6,999 bases of DNA, taken from assembly GCA_018224485.1 (NCBI GenBank), contig JAGTVE010000101.1:1-6999 (forward strand). The letters are read 5' to 3'. The notes under the pieces are model-generated. The model was not told where the DNA came from. It saw only the letters and a list, made by a program, of their open reading frames with translations, and ran no database searches. A program made the position numbers and the translations under genes. This document shows, in pieces, positions 1 through 6,774 of the stretch. The DNA comes from Thioalkalivibrio sp. (GTDB lineage Bacteria > Pseudomonadota > Gammaproteobacteria > Ectothiorhodospirales > Ectothiorhodospiraceae). How positions within the stretch are numbered: position 1 is the first letter of the stretch; each line of letters starts with the position of its first letter.

Positions 1-235
1 CCTGCTCCAGCGTGATGAATTCGTCTGGCTGGTGGGCCTAATCGATGGAACCCGGGCCACAGATCACGCGGGCCAGCCCTGATCTCTGGAACAGGCCGGT
101 CTCGGTGGCGAAGGGCACCCGTGACGCCGTAGTATCCACGCCAGCGAGCCTGCACGCCAGTTCCTGCGCCGGGTTGATATCTTCGTGCGCGCTCGGCGGC
201 GCCTCGACCCGCTGCTCGGTCGCTGCGCAGCATCC
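1..235 (-). pseudogene. argE: ArgE/M20-family acetylornithine deacetylase, C-terminal remnant
   Basis: Reading the minus strand from about 220 down to 1 gives a continuous match to the end of acetylornithine deacetylase, the zinc enzyme that releases ornithine from N-acetylornithine in arginine synthesis. Landmarks are ATETGLFQRSGLARVICGPG, SID, then a TAG stop at 38-40, then AHQPDEFITLEQ running off the window. In intact relatives the stop position is usually a polar residue such as Gln or Asn, so one C-to-T change (CAG to TAG) would explain it. The stop lies just before the His of AHQPDE, which is a zinc ligand in this family. Upstream the frame meets another stop at 263-265. None of the three minus frames between 241 and 300 continues the enzyme, so roughly the first 300 of about 380 residues are absent. 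The 5' edge is approximate and sits near a run of seven C (234-240). The family call rests on motif recall, not alignment. Both losses point to a decayed gene. Confidence 0.75.
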
Positions 236-265
236 CCCCCACGCATTCCATTCCCTGGTCTGCTA

Positions 266-390
266 ATCTCACCTGGCATGCATCGGGGCCGGCCGGGGCG
301 GTGGTCCTGTGGCTTTTGTATCGGCCCGAGGAGAGCGCGGGTTGCGCTTCAACACCCACGCACAGGATTTCAAGGAGACGGATCACTACC
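266..390 (+). promoter_or_regulatory. Leader upstream of the por operon
   Basis: This stretch lies between the argE remnant and porG and shows no convincing coding content. The porG frame is open upstream to 301, but those codons show no family similarity. A TTGCGC at 342-347 could be a -35 element. The bases 16-17 nt downstream (around 364-370, AGGATTT) are a poor -10, so no promoter is called. I see no sigma-54 site, riboswitch or clear operator. Transcription of the operon must start here or inside the remnant, because the neighbour on the left points the other way. Confidence 0.3.
372..378 (+). promoter_or_regulatory. Shine-Dalgarno site of porG
   Basis: AAGGAGA lies 12 nt before the ATG at 391. 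It supports that start over the in-frame ATG at 301, which has no comparable site and would add 30 residues unlike the family. Confidence 0.65.
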
Positions 391-960
391 ATGCTCGAAA
401 TCAGGATTCACGGCCGCGGCGGACAGGGGAACGTGGTGGCGGCCTACCTGCTCGCCACGGCCGCCATCGACGGCGGGCGCTACGCGCAGGCCTTCCCGGC
501 ATTCGGCGCCGAACGCCGGGGGGCGCCGGTGGCGGCCTTCGTGCGGATCGACGAACAGCCGATCCGGCGCCGCTGCCAGGTACGCGAACCCCTGTTCCTG
601 ATCGTTCAGGACCCGGCACTGATGGAGGTTCCCGAGACCCTGAGCGGACTACAGGACACAGGAACGGTACTGGTCGACGGCTCGGAGGCAAATGTGGATG
701 ACAGCGGGGAAAACGAGATCATCACGATGCCGGCTACGCGCCTGGCGATGGAACATATCGGCCGGCCGGTCCCCAACACCGCGCTGCTGGCCGGTTTCAT
801 CACACTCACCGGACTGATGCCCCTTTCCGGGCTGATCGATGCCCTCGCGGAGCGCTTCAAGGGACCGGTGCTGGAGAAGAACCAGTCGCTGGTCGAGGCG
901 GCCGCAGAGACTGTCGAGGCCGGACGGTGGCAGGAGGTGGCGCATGGCGTTGGCGCTTGA
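391..960 (+). CDS. porG: 2-oxoacid:acceptor oxidoreductase, gamma subunit (PorG-like)
   Basis: This 189-residue protein matches the gamma subunit of four-subunit pyruvate (or related 2-oxoacid):ferredoxin oxidoreductases, soluble enzymes that interconvert a 2-oxoacid plus CoA with acyl-CoA, CO2 and reduced ferredoxin. The N-terminus carries the family signature GRGGQG at residues 8-13. It is followed by YAQAFPAFGAERRGAPV at 31-47 and an FVRID strand, which are hallmark PorG segments. Later segments (LVDGS, the NTALLAGF region, and FKGPVLEKNQ near the end) also fit, and the length is normal for a stand-alone gamma subunit. In the family this domain contributes to CoA handling; that role is known for relatives and not shown here. 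The start at 391 has a Shine-Dalgarno site and puts the signature at its usual distance from the N-terminus. The stop overlaps the start of porA by 17 nt, which implies translational coupling. The symbol reflects the family; the substrate is not proven. Confidence 0.9.
   Translation: MLEIRIHGRGGQGNVVAAYLLATAAIDGGRYAQAFPAFGAERRGAPVAAFVRIDEQPIRRRCQVREPLFLIVQDPALMEVPETLSGLQDTGTVLVDGSEANVDDSGENEIITMPATRLAMEHIGRPVPNTALLAGFITLTGLMPLSGLIDALAERFKGPVLEKNQSLVEAAAETVEAGRWQEVAHGVGA
932..937 (+). promoter_or_regulatory. Shine-Dalgarno site of porA, inside porG
   Basis: A perfect AGGAGG, 6 nt before the ATG at 944, lies inside the last codons of porG. It fixes the porA start at 944, although the porA frame stays open upstream to an ATG at 839 within porG. 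Confidence 0.8.
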
Positions 961-2119
961 GGGTTCCCAGGCCCTGGCCCGCACGGTGGCCCTGTGCCGC
1001 CCGCAGGTCGTGGCGGCCTACCCGATCACTCCCCAGACCCACATCGTCGAGGGAATCGCCAAGCTGGTGGCCGATGGTCAACTCGCCTGCGAGATGGTCA
1101 GCGTGGAGAGCGAGCACTCCGCGGCCTCGGTGGCACTGGGCGCTGCCGCGGCCGGCTCCAGGGCGTACACGGCCAGCGCCTCGCAGGGAATCCTGCTGAT
1201 GGCGGAGGTGCTGTTCGACATCTCGGGACTGCGCATTCCTCTGGTGATGACCTGTGCCAACCGGGCGCTGTCCGGACCCCTGAACATCTGGAACGACCAG
1301 CAGGACTCGATGTCCATGCGCGACTCGGGCTGGATCCAGCTGTATTGCGCGACCAACCAGGAGGCGGTGGACACCACCGTGCAGGCCTTCCGCATCGCCG
1401 AACGCTGCGAACTCCCGGTGATGGTCTGCGTGGATGGATTCACCCTGACCCACACGCTGGAACCGCTGGAGCTCCCCAGCGCGGAACAGGTCGACGCATT
1501 CCTGCCCGCGTACACCTTCCGGCACGGCCTGGATCCGTCCGATCCCCGCAGCCTTGGCACCCTGGTCGGACCCGAACACTTCAGCGAGGTGCGTCACGCG
1601 CACCACCAGGCGATGATGAGCGCACAGACGGCGATCGAGCAGGCCGACGCGGACTGGGCGGACGTGGTCGGCCGGCACTGTGGCGGCCTGGTCGAGTCGC
1701 GGGGCGACCCCGAGGCACGGCTGGGCATCCTGACTCTGGGATCGGTGCTGGGCACGCTCGAGGACGCGATGGATTCGGACCCCGAACTGCCGCGCGCCCG
1801 CTTCATCAAGCTGCGGAGCTTCCGCCCGTTCCCCGCCGACGCACTGCGAAAGGCCTGCGAGGGACTGGACCACCTGATCGTGCTGGAGCGGGCGCTGTCA
1901 CCCGGAGCCGGCGGCATCGTTGGACCCGAGGTGCAGACGGCGGTGATCGAGATGGCCGAACCACCGCGCGTGCACAATTACGCGGCGGGTCTCGGTGGAC
2001 GGGATCTGTCCCTCGACCTGTATTCGCGCATCGTGCAGGCGGCGGTCGGCGCGGAACGGCCGCGGGAGTTCGCGATCATCGACGCGGACCCGGAGCTGCT
2101 GCCCGAGTCGGACCGCTAG
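944..2119 (+). CDS. porA: 2-oxoacid:acceptor oxidoreductase, alpha subunit (PorA-like)
   Basis: This 391-residue protein is the alpha subunit, which forms the active site together with the TPP-binding beta subunit. It carries the family motif YPITPQT at residues 26-32; the Thr (T29) matches the substrate-contacting Thr of pyruvate:ferredoxin oxidoreductase. VESEHSA (54-60) contains E57, the expected TPP-activating Glu. CANRALSGPLNIWNDQQDSM begins at 104, with R107 as the likely carboxylate-binding Arg. MRDSGWIQLY then continues the pyrimidine-binding domain. The segment LPVMVCVDGFTLTHTLEPLEL leads into a linker and a C-terminal transketolase-like domain (about residues 260-391, from LGILTLGS through FIKLRSFRPFP). 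Length is normal for this subunit. Residue equivalences come from memory of the Desulfovibrio enzyme and were not aligned. It overlaps porG by 17 nt and is followed by porB after 27 nt. Phenylglyoxylate, oxoglutarate and branched-chain oxoacid enzymes share this fold, so the substrate is open. Confidence 0.9.
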   Translation: MALALEGSQALARTVALCRPQVVAAYPITPQTHIVEGIAKLVADGQLACEMVSVESEHSAASVALGAAAAGSRAYTASASQGILLMAEVLFDISGLRIPLVMTCANRALSGPLNIWNDQQDSMSMRDSGWIQLYCATNQEAVDTTVQAFRIAERCELPVMVCVDGFTLTHTLEPLELPSAEQVDAFLPAYTFRHGLDPSDPRSLGTLVGPEHFSEVRHAHHQAMMSAQTAIEQADADWADVVGRHCGGLVESRGDPEARLGILTLGSVLGTLEDAMDSDPELPRARFIKLRSFRPFPADALRKACEGLDHLIVLERALSPGAGGIVGPEVQTAVIEMAEPPRVHNYAAGLGGRDLSLDLYSRIVQAAVGAERPREFAIIDADPELLPESDR

Positions 2120-2135
2120 TCCGGCATGTCTCTTT

Positions 2136-2140
2136 GAGGA
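2136..2140 (+). promoter_or_regulatory. Shine-Dalgarno site deciding the porB start
   Basis: GAGGA directly abuts an ATG at 2141 (zero spacing) but stands 6 nt from a second in-frame ATG at 2147. The spacing favours 2147, which shortens the protein by two residues. Confidence 0.6.
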
Positions 2141-2146
2141 ATGACC

Positions 2147-3139
2147 ATGAACGAACAGCCCCTGCACCATCTCGATACCCTCCGCGCCCGCCAGCCGCGC
2201 TTCCGCGGGCTGGAGTCCGGGCATCGCGCCTGTCAGGGCTGCGGTGAGGCGCTGGCGGCACGACTCACCACCGAGGCGGCCGGCCCGGACGTGGTCGTGG
2301 CCAATGCCACCGGCTGCCTGGAGGTCTTCACGACGCCCTGGCCCCAGTCGGCCTGGCGCCTCCCCTGGATTCATTCCGTGTTCGGCAACACCGCCGCGGT
2401 CGCGGCGGGCATGGAGGCCGCCCTGAAGCAGCAGGGCCGTGCGACGCAGGTCCTGGCCTTCGCCGGGGACGGCGGCACCTTCGACATCGGCTTCCAGGCG
2501 CTGTCCGGCATGATGGAGCGCGGCCACGACGTCCTGTTCGTGTGCTTCGACAACGAGGCCTACATGAACACCGGGGTACAGCGCTCGGGGTCAACGCCGC
2601 ACGCCGCGATGACCACCACCTCGCCGCCGGGCGAGCTGCGCATGGGCAAGCGGCACATGAAAAAGGACATCCTCTCGATCATCGCCGCCCACCACATCCC
2701 CTACGCCGCGACCGCCTCGGTGGCCTATCCCTCCGACCTGCGCAAGAAGGTGCGGCGGGCGATGGATACCGAGGGTGCAAGCTTCCTCCAGATCCACTCA
2801 CCCTGTCCCCTGGGCTGGGGCCACGAAGGCGCCAAGACGATCGAGGTCGCCCGCCTCGCAGTGCAGACGGGGCTGTTCCCGGTGATCGAGATGGAGCGCG
2901 GCGAACTGATCGGGACCCTGCCCATCCGGGAGCCCCGGCCCGTGTCCGACTACCTGAAGCTCCAGAACCGCTTTCGGCACCTGTTCGCCTCCGAATACCG
3001 GGCACGCAAGGAGCTCGAGCACCTGCAGGCCATCGCGAACCGCAACATCGAGCGCTTCGAGCTGCGCGGGATCGGATCGGAGGCCTATGACACCGAAGGC
3101 GCGGATACCGTGCACCGCGGCGGTGATCGCTGGGCCTGA
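2147..3139 (+). CDS. porB: 2-oxoacid:acceptor oxidoreductase, TPP-binding beta subunit (PorB-like)
   Basis: This 330-residue catalytic beta subunit binds thiamine diphosphate and the proximal [4Fe-4S] cluster. The TPP/Mg motif is plain: GDGGTFDIG from residue 107, ending in DNEAYMNTG (135-143), where N136 and N141 fit the metal- and substrate-side Asn residues. Four cysteines match the family's cluster ligands: C29 and C32 (HRACQGCGE), C57 (NATGCLE) and C220 (HSPCPLGW). The stretch FTTPWPQSAW and the repeated Thr near TTTSPPGE are typical of PorB-type proteins. No key residue appears lost and the length is normal. The C-terminal portion (about 230-330) is charged and helical-looking, as in relatives. 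It follows porA by 27 nt. The next gene begins 67 nt downstream, the only sizeable gap inside the operon, with no terminator-like hairpin and T-run seen there. Confidence 0.92.
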   Translation: MNEQPLHHLDTLRARQPRFRGLESGHRACQGCGEALAARLTTEAAGPDVVVANATGCLEVFTTPWPQSAWRLPWIHSVFGNTAAVAAGMEAALKQQGRATQVLAFAGDGGTFDIGFQALSGMMERGHDVLFVCFDNEAYMNTGVQRSGSTPHAAMTTTSPPGELRMGKRHMKKDILSIIAAHHIPYAATASVAYPSDLRKKVRRAMDTEGASFLQIHSPCPLGWGHEGAKTIEVARLAVQTGLFPVIEMERGELIGTLPIREPRPVSDYLKLQNRFRHLFASEYRARKELEHLQAIANRNIERFELRGIGSEAYDTEGADTVHRGGDRWA

Positions 3140-3206
3140 TGCACGCCCGTTGCCTGCCAACCGCAATGCCTCCGCGATCCGTCTTACCGATTGAAGCGAG
3201 CCAGAC

Positions 3207-4898
3207 ATGATCCAGATTCCACCCGGCGCATTCGCCCGACCCGGAACCTCCCTTGAATTCAAGACCGGCACCTGGCGTGTGGAGCGGCCGGTCCATCAAC
3301 GCCGTGCGGCGCCCTGTCACTCCGCCTGTCCCGCGGGCGAGGACGCGCAGGCGTATCTCGCCAAGGTGGAACTCGGCGACATGCGCGGCGCCTGGGAGAC
3401 CGTGGTCGCCGCCAACCCGCTGCCGGCGATCACCGGCCGGGTATGTCATCACCCCTGCGAGTCCGCCTGCAACCGGGCCCAGTACGACGAGTCGATCACG
3501 ATCCACGGTGTCGAGCGCTTTCTCGGCGATGAGGCCCTGCGCCAGGGCTGGAGCTACCCGGTGCCGATTCCTGGTGCCGAGGCCCCGCGCATGGCGGTGG
3601 TCGGCTCGGGACCGGCGGGTCTCGCGGCGGCCTACCACCTGTTGCGCGGCGGCTGCCAGGTCACGCTGATCGAGGCCATGCCCGCCGCCGGGGGCACCGT
3701 GCGCACGGCGATTCCCCATTACCGGCTGCCGCCCGATGTGCTGGAACAGGAGCTGGACCACATGCTGGCCCTGCCGGGTCTCGACTTCCGTCTGCGGACC
3801 CAGCTCGGACGCGACGTCTCGCTGGAGGAATTGCGCGCTGATCACGAGGCCGTGTTCCTCGGCCCCGGACGTCGCAAGGGCCGCGAGTGGAGTGCCGACT
3901 TCGCGGTGCCCGGAAACCTGCGCACCGGGCTGCAACTCCTCGAGGCCTGGGTGGCGGGGGGCACGCTTCCCGAACAGCCGCGGTCGGTGGCCATCGTCGG
4001 CGGCGGCAACACGGCCGTGGACCTCGCACGGGTGCTGCGGCGCGAGGGTGTCGAGCAGGTGCACCTGATCAGTCACCAGCGCATCCCGGCGCCCGGCGTG
4101 CCCGACGACGATGCGATGCGTGCGACCTACCGCGAGGTCTCGCAGGCGCTGGAGGAAGGCGTGACCATCCACGAACACCGCGGCGTGCGCCGGCTGATCC
4201 TGCGCGGCGAGCGCGTGGTGGGAATGGAACTGGTGCACATGAAGAAGCTCGAAGACGCCGGCGGGCGCCTGCGGCGGGTGGCCTTCGAGGGCACCGAGAC
4301 CGTCCTCCACGTCGATCAGGTGATTCCGGCGATTGGCCAGGATGTCGACGGCACGGGCTTCGAGTCCCTTGTCCGGCGCGGCTACATGGAGGTCGAACCG
4401 TGGTGGGGCACCGTGAACGGCCAGTCGGGGATCTTCAGCGGCGGAGACGCGCGCAGCGATCACGGCACGGTGAGCGAGGCGGTGGGGGACGGACGCCGTG
4501 CCGCGGCCGCGATGCTGCGCTATCGCGCGGGAAGGCAACTCGAACCCGGGGTCCCGCCGGAACCGATTCCCTATTCCGATCTCAATCTCAGCTATTTCGA
4601 GACGGCGCCGGCATCGAAGGAGCCCGTGCTGCCGCCCGAACAGCGTCTTGGACTCGAGGAGATCGAGGGCGGCCTGCAGGCCAACGCCGTGCGGCACGAG
4701 GCGCATCGATGCCTGTCCTGCGGAGACTGTCTCGCCTGCGACAACTGCTGGACGCTGTGCCCCGACCAGTCGGTGCTGAAGACGCGCGAGGTGGCCGCCG
4801 ACGGCAGCCACTACGTCTTCGACTACGATTACTGTAAGGGCTGCGGCATCTGCGCCCACGAGTGTCCGACCGGCTATATCCACATGATCCCGGAGTGA
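3207..4898 (+). CDS. Iron-sulfur flavoprotein: GltD-like FAD/NAD(P) oxidoreductase fused to a 2[4Fe-4S] ferredoxin domain
   Basis: This 563-residue protein is the likely electron-transfer partner of the PorGAB core. Residues about 30-95 form a Cys-rich region (C37, C41, C80, C84, C88; PCHSACPAGED and GRVCHHPCESAC) like that of the glutamate synthase small subunit. An FAD Rossmann motif follows (GSGPAG at 133-138), then a NAD(P) Rossmann motif (GGGNTAVD at 265-272). AIGQ and FSGGDARSDHGTVSEAVGDG complete the FAD domain. After a linker come two ferredoxin motifs: C508-x2-C511-x2-C514-x3-C518-P and C543-x2-C546-x2-C549-x3-C553-P. C502 and C505 are two extra cysteines just before the first. The expected flow is between NAD(P)H, FAD, the clusters and the PorB cluster, in either direction. 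The C-terminal domain would replace the separate PorD subunit. The phenylglyoxylate oxidoreductase system is a known precedent for a flavoprotein partner of this kind. Cofactor preference (NAD or NADP) is not decidable by eye. The start ATG has only a weak purine-rich site before it. Confidence 0.88.
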   Translation: MIQIPPGAFARPGTSLEFKTGTWRVERPVHQRRAAPCHSACPAGEDAQAYLAKVELGDMRGAWETVVAANPLPAITGRVCHHPCESACNRAQYDESITIHGVERFLGDEALRQGWSYPVPIPGAEAPRMAVVGSGPAGLAAAYHLLRGGCQVTLIEAMPAAGGTVRTAIPHYRLPPDVLEQELDHMLALPGLDFRLRTQLGRDVSLEELRADHEAVFLGPGRRKGREWSADFAVPGNLRTGLQLLEAWVAGGTLPEQPRSVAIVGGGNTAVDLARVLRREGVEQVHLISHQRIPAPGVPDDDAMRATYREVSQALEEGVTIHEHRGVRRLILRGERVVGMELVHMKKLEDAGGRLRRVAFEGTETVLHVDQVIPAIGQDVDGTGFESLVRRGYMEVEPWWGTVNGQSGIFSGGDARSDHGTVSEAVGDGRRAAAAMLRYRAGRQLEPGVPPEPIPYSDLNLSYFETAPASKEPVLPPEQRLGLEEIEGGLQANAVRHEAHRCLSCGDCLACDNCWTLCPDQSVLKTREVAADGSHYVFDYDYCKGCGICAHECPTGYIHMIPE

Positions 4899-4922
4899 CC
4901 CGGGACCCGCGATCTCCGGCCG

Positions 4923-5015
4923 ATGTCACTGGTTCCGGAGGCGTCGAGCACGCCCTCCGGCGCGGTTCGGATCATCGATCGGGTGAACCGGGGCTTCGTG
5001 CAGATCGCACCCTGA
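4923..5015 (+). CDS. Doubtful small ORF, 30 codons
   Basis: An ATG at 4923 opens 30 codons ending at TGA 5013-5015. They are in the same frame as the flavoprotein gene, just beyond its stop. About five of every six third positions are G or C, as in the neighbours, and the peptide (ending RGFVQIAP) is not low-complexity. There is no good Shine-Dalgarno site, and no family is recognised. In DNA this GC-rich, short open frames are common by chance, so this may be only untranslated spacer. Confidence 0.15.
   Translation: MSLVPEASSTPSGAVRIIDRVNRGFVQIAP
4935..4960 (+). other. GC-rich imperfect hairpin between the flavoprotein gene and the GTPase gene
   Basis: CCGGAGGCGT pairs with ACGCCCTCCGG across a five-base loop, giving ten base pairs with one bulged base. 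No T-run follows, so it is not a canonical intrinsic terminator. It could slow 3' decay of the por transcript or act as a weak attenuator before the GTPase gene. Confidence 0.35.
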
Positions 5016-5037
5016 AGCGCGAAGGCGACCCCCCGAC

Positions 5038-6612
5038 GTGAAGACCCCTGCCCCGGGCGACCTGCTACGACGGATGTGGGCGTTCCTGGTCGGCCTGTCG
5101 CTGCTCGCCCTCCCGTTTCTGCTGCTGATCCCGCTTGGCCTCCTGTGGCTGTGGCAGGAGGGCTGGCTGCTCTGGTGGCTGATCGGCGCCGCGATCCTCG
5201 CACTCGTCGGGTACCTGCCGGCCTGGTGGTGGCGACGGGGCCAGCGTGAGCGCCTCGAGGCCGGCGCTGGCGAGGACCGCCACGCGGACGCCGGGACCGG
5301 AACCGAGTGGGCACCGCGGGACCTGGAGGCATGGCGGGAGGTGCGGCAGATCGCGACCGATGTCGATCGGGACATCGTCACCGACCGTGACCGGCTGCTC
5401 GGTGCGGCGCGCGAAGCCATCGAACGGGTGGCCCGACACTATCATCCGGAGGAACGCGATCCCATCTGGAGCTTTACCGTTCCCGAACTGCTGATGCTCA
5501 CCGAGCGGGTCAGCGTGCGGCTGCGCATGGTCGTAACCGATCACGTGCCCGCCGCACACCTGATCGAGGCAGGTCACCTGCTGCGTATCTGGGGGTACAG
5601 GCCGATGGCCGCCACCGGTATGCGCGTCTTCCGACACCTGCACAATGCCTGGCGCGTGACCCGCATCACCAATCCGGTGGTAGCCCTGCTCGCAGAGGCC
5701 CGGCAGCACCTCATGGGCGCAGCGATGACGGAAGCAGGCGACTGGCTGCGCAGCGAGGGTGCCCGCATCTGGGTGGAAGAGGTCGGCCGGGCGGCAATCG
5801 AACTCTACTCCGGGCGCCTGCGCGTCGACATCGAGCGCCTGCACGAACTCGCGGCCACCGAGGGCGCCGGTCAGGGAGTCTCCGAGGTCGGACTGCCCGG
5901 CCCGCTGCGCATCCTGGTCGCCGGGGGGGTCAATGCCGGCAAGTCGAGCCTGGTGAACGCATTGCTTGGTGAGCCCGCCGCGGGCGTCGCCGCTACGCGA
6001 CTCACGGAGAGATCGAGCGGGTACCGCCTCGCGCACGAGACGCTTCCGGAGGGACTGCTGGTCGATACCCCCGGACTGAACTCGACCGCCGACATCGAGC
6101 GCCTCGTGGAGCGCGCGTGGCAGAGCGACCTCCTGCTCTGGGTGGTCCCCGCCGACGGCGGAGACCTGACGCTGGACCGCGGCACCCTGAACGCGATCCG
6201 GGCGCGCTTCGCGGCTGATCCCCGGCGCAGCCCGATTCCCGTCATGTTGATCGTCAGCCGCATCGACCGCCTCGAGCCGACGGAGGAATGGGACCCTCCC
6301 TACCCACTGGATGCGGCCGAAGGCGGAGGCGCCCGGGCCACCGCGATCCGGGCGCGTCTGGCCCGGGTCGCGGATGCACTGAAGGTGGAGCCGGCATACA
6401 TGGTCGCGGCGCGGCTCGACCCGCCGGAAGAGGCCTGGAACCTCGACCAGGTCTGGGCCTTGCTGGGCACCTGTTATCCCGAGGCCCGCCGCTGCCGGGC
6501 CCAGCGGCTGCAGCTCGAGGCCACTGGGGCCGACTGGAAGAAGGTCATGCGCCAGACGGCGGGCGCGGCCCGGCTGCTGAAACGCCGGTTCTGGCGATCC
6601 CCTCGCGCGTAG
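5038..6612 (+). CDS. Membrane-anchored P-loop GTPase with two N-terminal transmembrane segments
   Basis: This 524-residue protein starts at GTG 5038, with GAAGGCGA (5021-5028) as a plausible ribosome site; an in-frame ATG at 5074 (residue 13) is the alternative. Two strongly hydrophobic segments at about 14-39 and 43-65 form a membrane hairpin, followed by an Arg-rich edge. Residues about 70-285 are a mostly helical cytoplasmic region with no motif I recognise. The C-terminal G domain has G1 GGVNAGKSS (296-304, K302 and S303 contacting nucleotide and Mg), a Thr-rich switch I candidate near ATRLTERS, G3 DTPGL (343-347) and a G4-position SRID (407-410). That last motif departs from N/TKxD, keeping only the Asp. 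The fold resembles Era/YfjP-like and HSR1-related GTPases; no exact family or function is assigned. The gene lies 139 nt after the flavoprotein gene on the same strand and may share its transcript, but nothing ties it to oxoacid metabolism. The gene ends eight bases before a block of REP repeats. Confidence 0.85.
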   Translation: MKTPAPGDLLRRMWAFLVGLSLLALPFLLLIPLGLLWLWQEGWLLWWLIGAAILALVGYLPAWWWRRGQRERLEAGAGEDRHADAGTGTEWAPRDLEAWREVRQIATDVDRDIVTDRDRLLGAAREAIERVARHYHPEERDPIWSFTVPELLMLTERVSVRLRMVVTDHVPAAHLIEAGHLLRIWGYRPMAATGMRVFRHLHNAWRVTRITNPVVALLAEARQHLMGAAMTEAGDWLRSEGARIWVEEVGRAAIELYSGRLRVDIERLHELAATEGAGQGVSEVGLPGPLRILVAGGVNAGKSSLVNALLGEPAAGVAATRLTERSSGYRLAHETLPEGLLVDTPGLNSTADIERLVERAWQSDLLLWVVPADGGDLTLDRGTLNAIRARFAADPRRSPIPVMLIVSRIDRLEPTEEWDPPYPLDAAEGGGARATAIRARLARVADALKVEPAYMVAARLDPPEEAWNLDQVWALLGTCYPEARRCRAQRLQLEATGADWKKVMRQTAGAARLLKRRFWRSPRA

Positions 6613-6619
6613 CAGCGGT

Positions 6620-6690
6620 GTAGGAGCGGCTTCCAGCCGCGATGCCCTGCCGCGCCGACCCCCGTATCGCGACCAGAGGTCGCTCCCACA
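6620..6690. repeat. REP pair 1 (head-to-head BIME)
   Basis: A plus-oriented unit at 6620-6643 (GTAGGAGC then stem-loop GCGGCT-TCC-AGCCGC then GAT) faces a minus-oriented unit at 6665-6690. Read on the minus strand, that second unit has GTGGGAGC then GCGACC-TCT-GGTCGC. Each has a six-base-pair stem and three-base loop. Both stem arms differ between the two types in a paired manner, so folding is conserved. The spacer is about 21 nt and C-rich. The pair lies just after the GTPase stop and could end transcription or protect the 3' end. Confidence 0.85.
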
Positions 6691-6703
6691 TGCTACGCGC
6701 CCC

Positions 6704-6764
6704 GTAGGAGCGGCTACCAGCCGCGATCCGGCGCTGGGATATCGCGACCAGAGGTCGCTCCCAC
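6704..6764. repeat. REP pair 2 (head-to-head BIME)
   Basis: A plus unit at 6704-6727 (loop variant ACC within GCGGCT-ACC-AGCCGC) faces a minus unit of the GCGACC type at 6740-6764. The spacer is only 12 nt and begins CCGGCG, a sequence also found in the spacer of pair 3. This is the same architecture as pair 1, which indicates spread or duplication of a two-unit module. Confidence 0.85.
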
Positions 6765-6774
6765 CCCTTCAAGC

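Noticed and set aside
45..266. Plus-strand 73-codon frame at the left end
   Set aside because: The opposite strand carries recognisable ArgE sequence, so this frame is its antisense shadow.
857..1873. Minus-strand open frame of 338 codons opposite porA
   Set aside because: No motif and an Arg/Gln/His-rich composition; explained as the antisense shadow of porA.
994..2247. Plus-strand open frame of 417 codons overlapping porA
   Set aside because: It is out of frame with the YPITP/ESEHSA-bearing PorA, rich in Arg, Gly and Pro, and spans the porA-porB boundary. This is typical of a GC-rich shadow.
3140..3206. Terminator or separate promoter between porB and the flavoprotein gene
   Set aside because: I found no stable hairpin with a T-run and no convincing -35/-10 pair in these 67 bases, so the four genes are treated as one operon.
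2679..4883. Long minus-strand open frame of 734 codons opposite porB and the flavoprotein gene
   Set aside because: It is a shadow frame created by high GC3 on the plus strand. The plus strand shows clear catalytic and cofactor motifs over the same bases, and the minus product has no recognisable motif.
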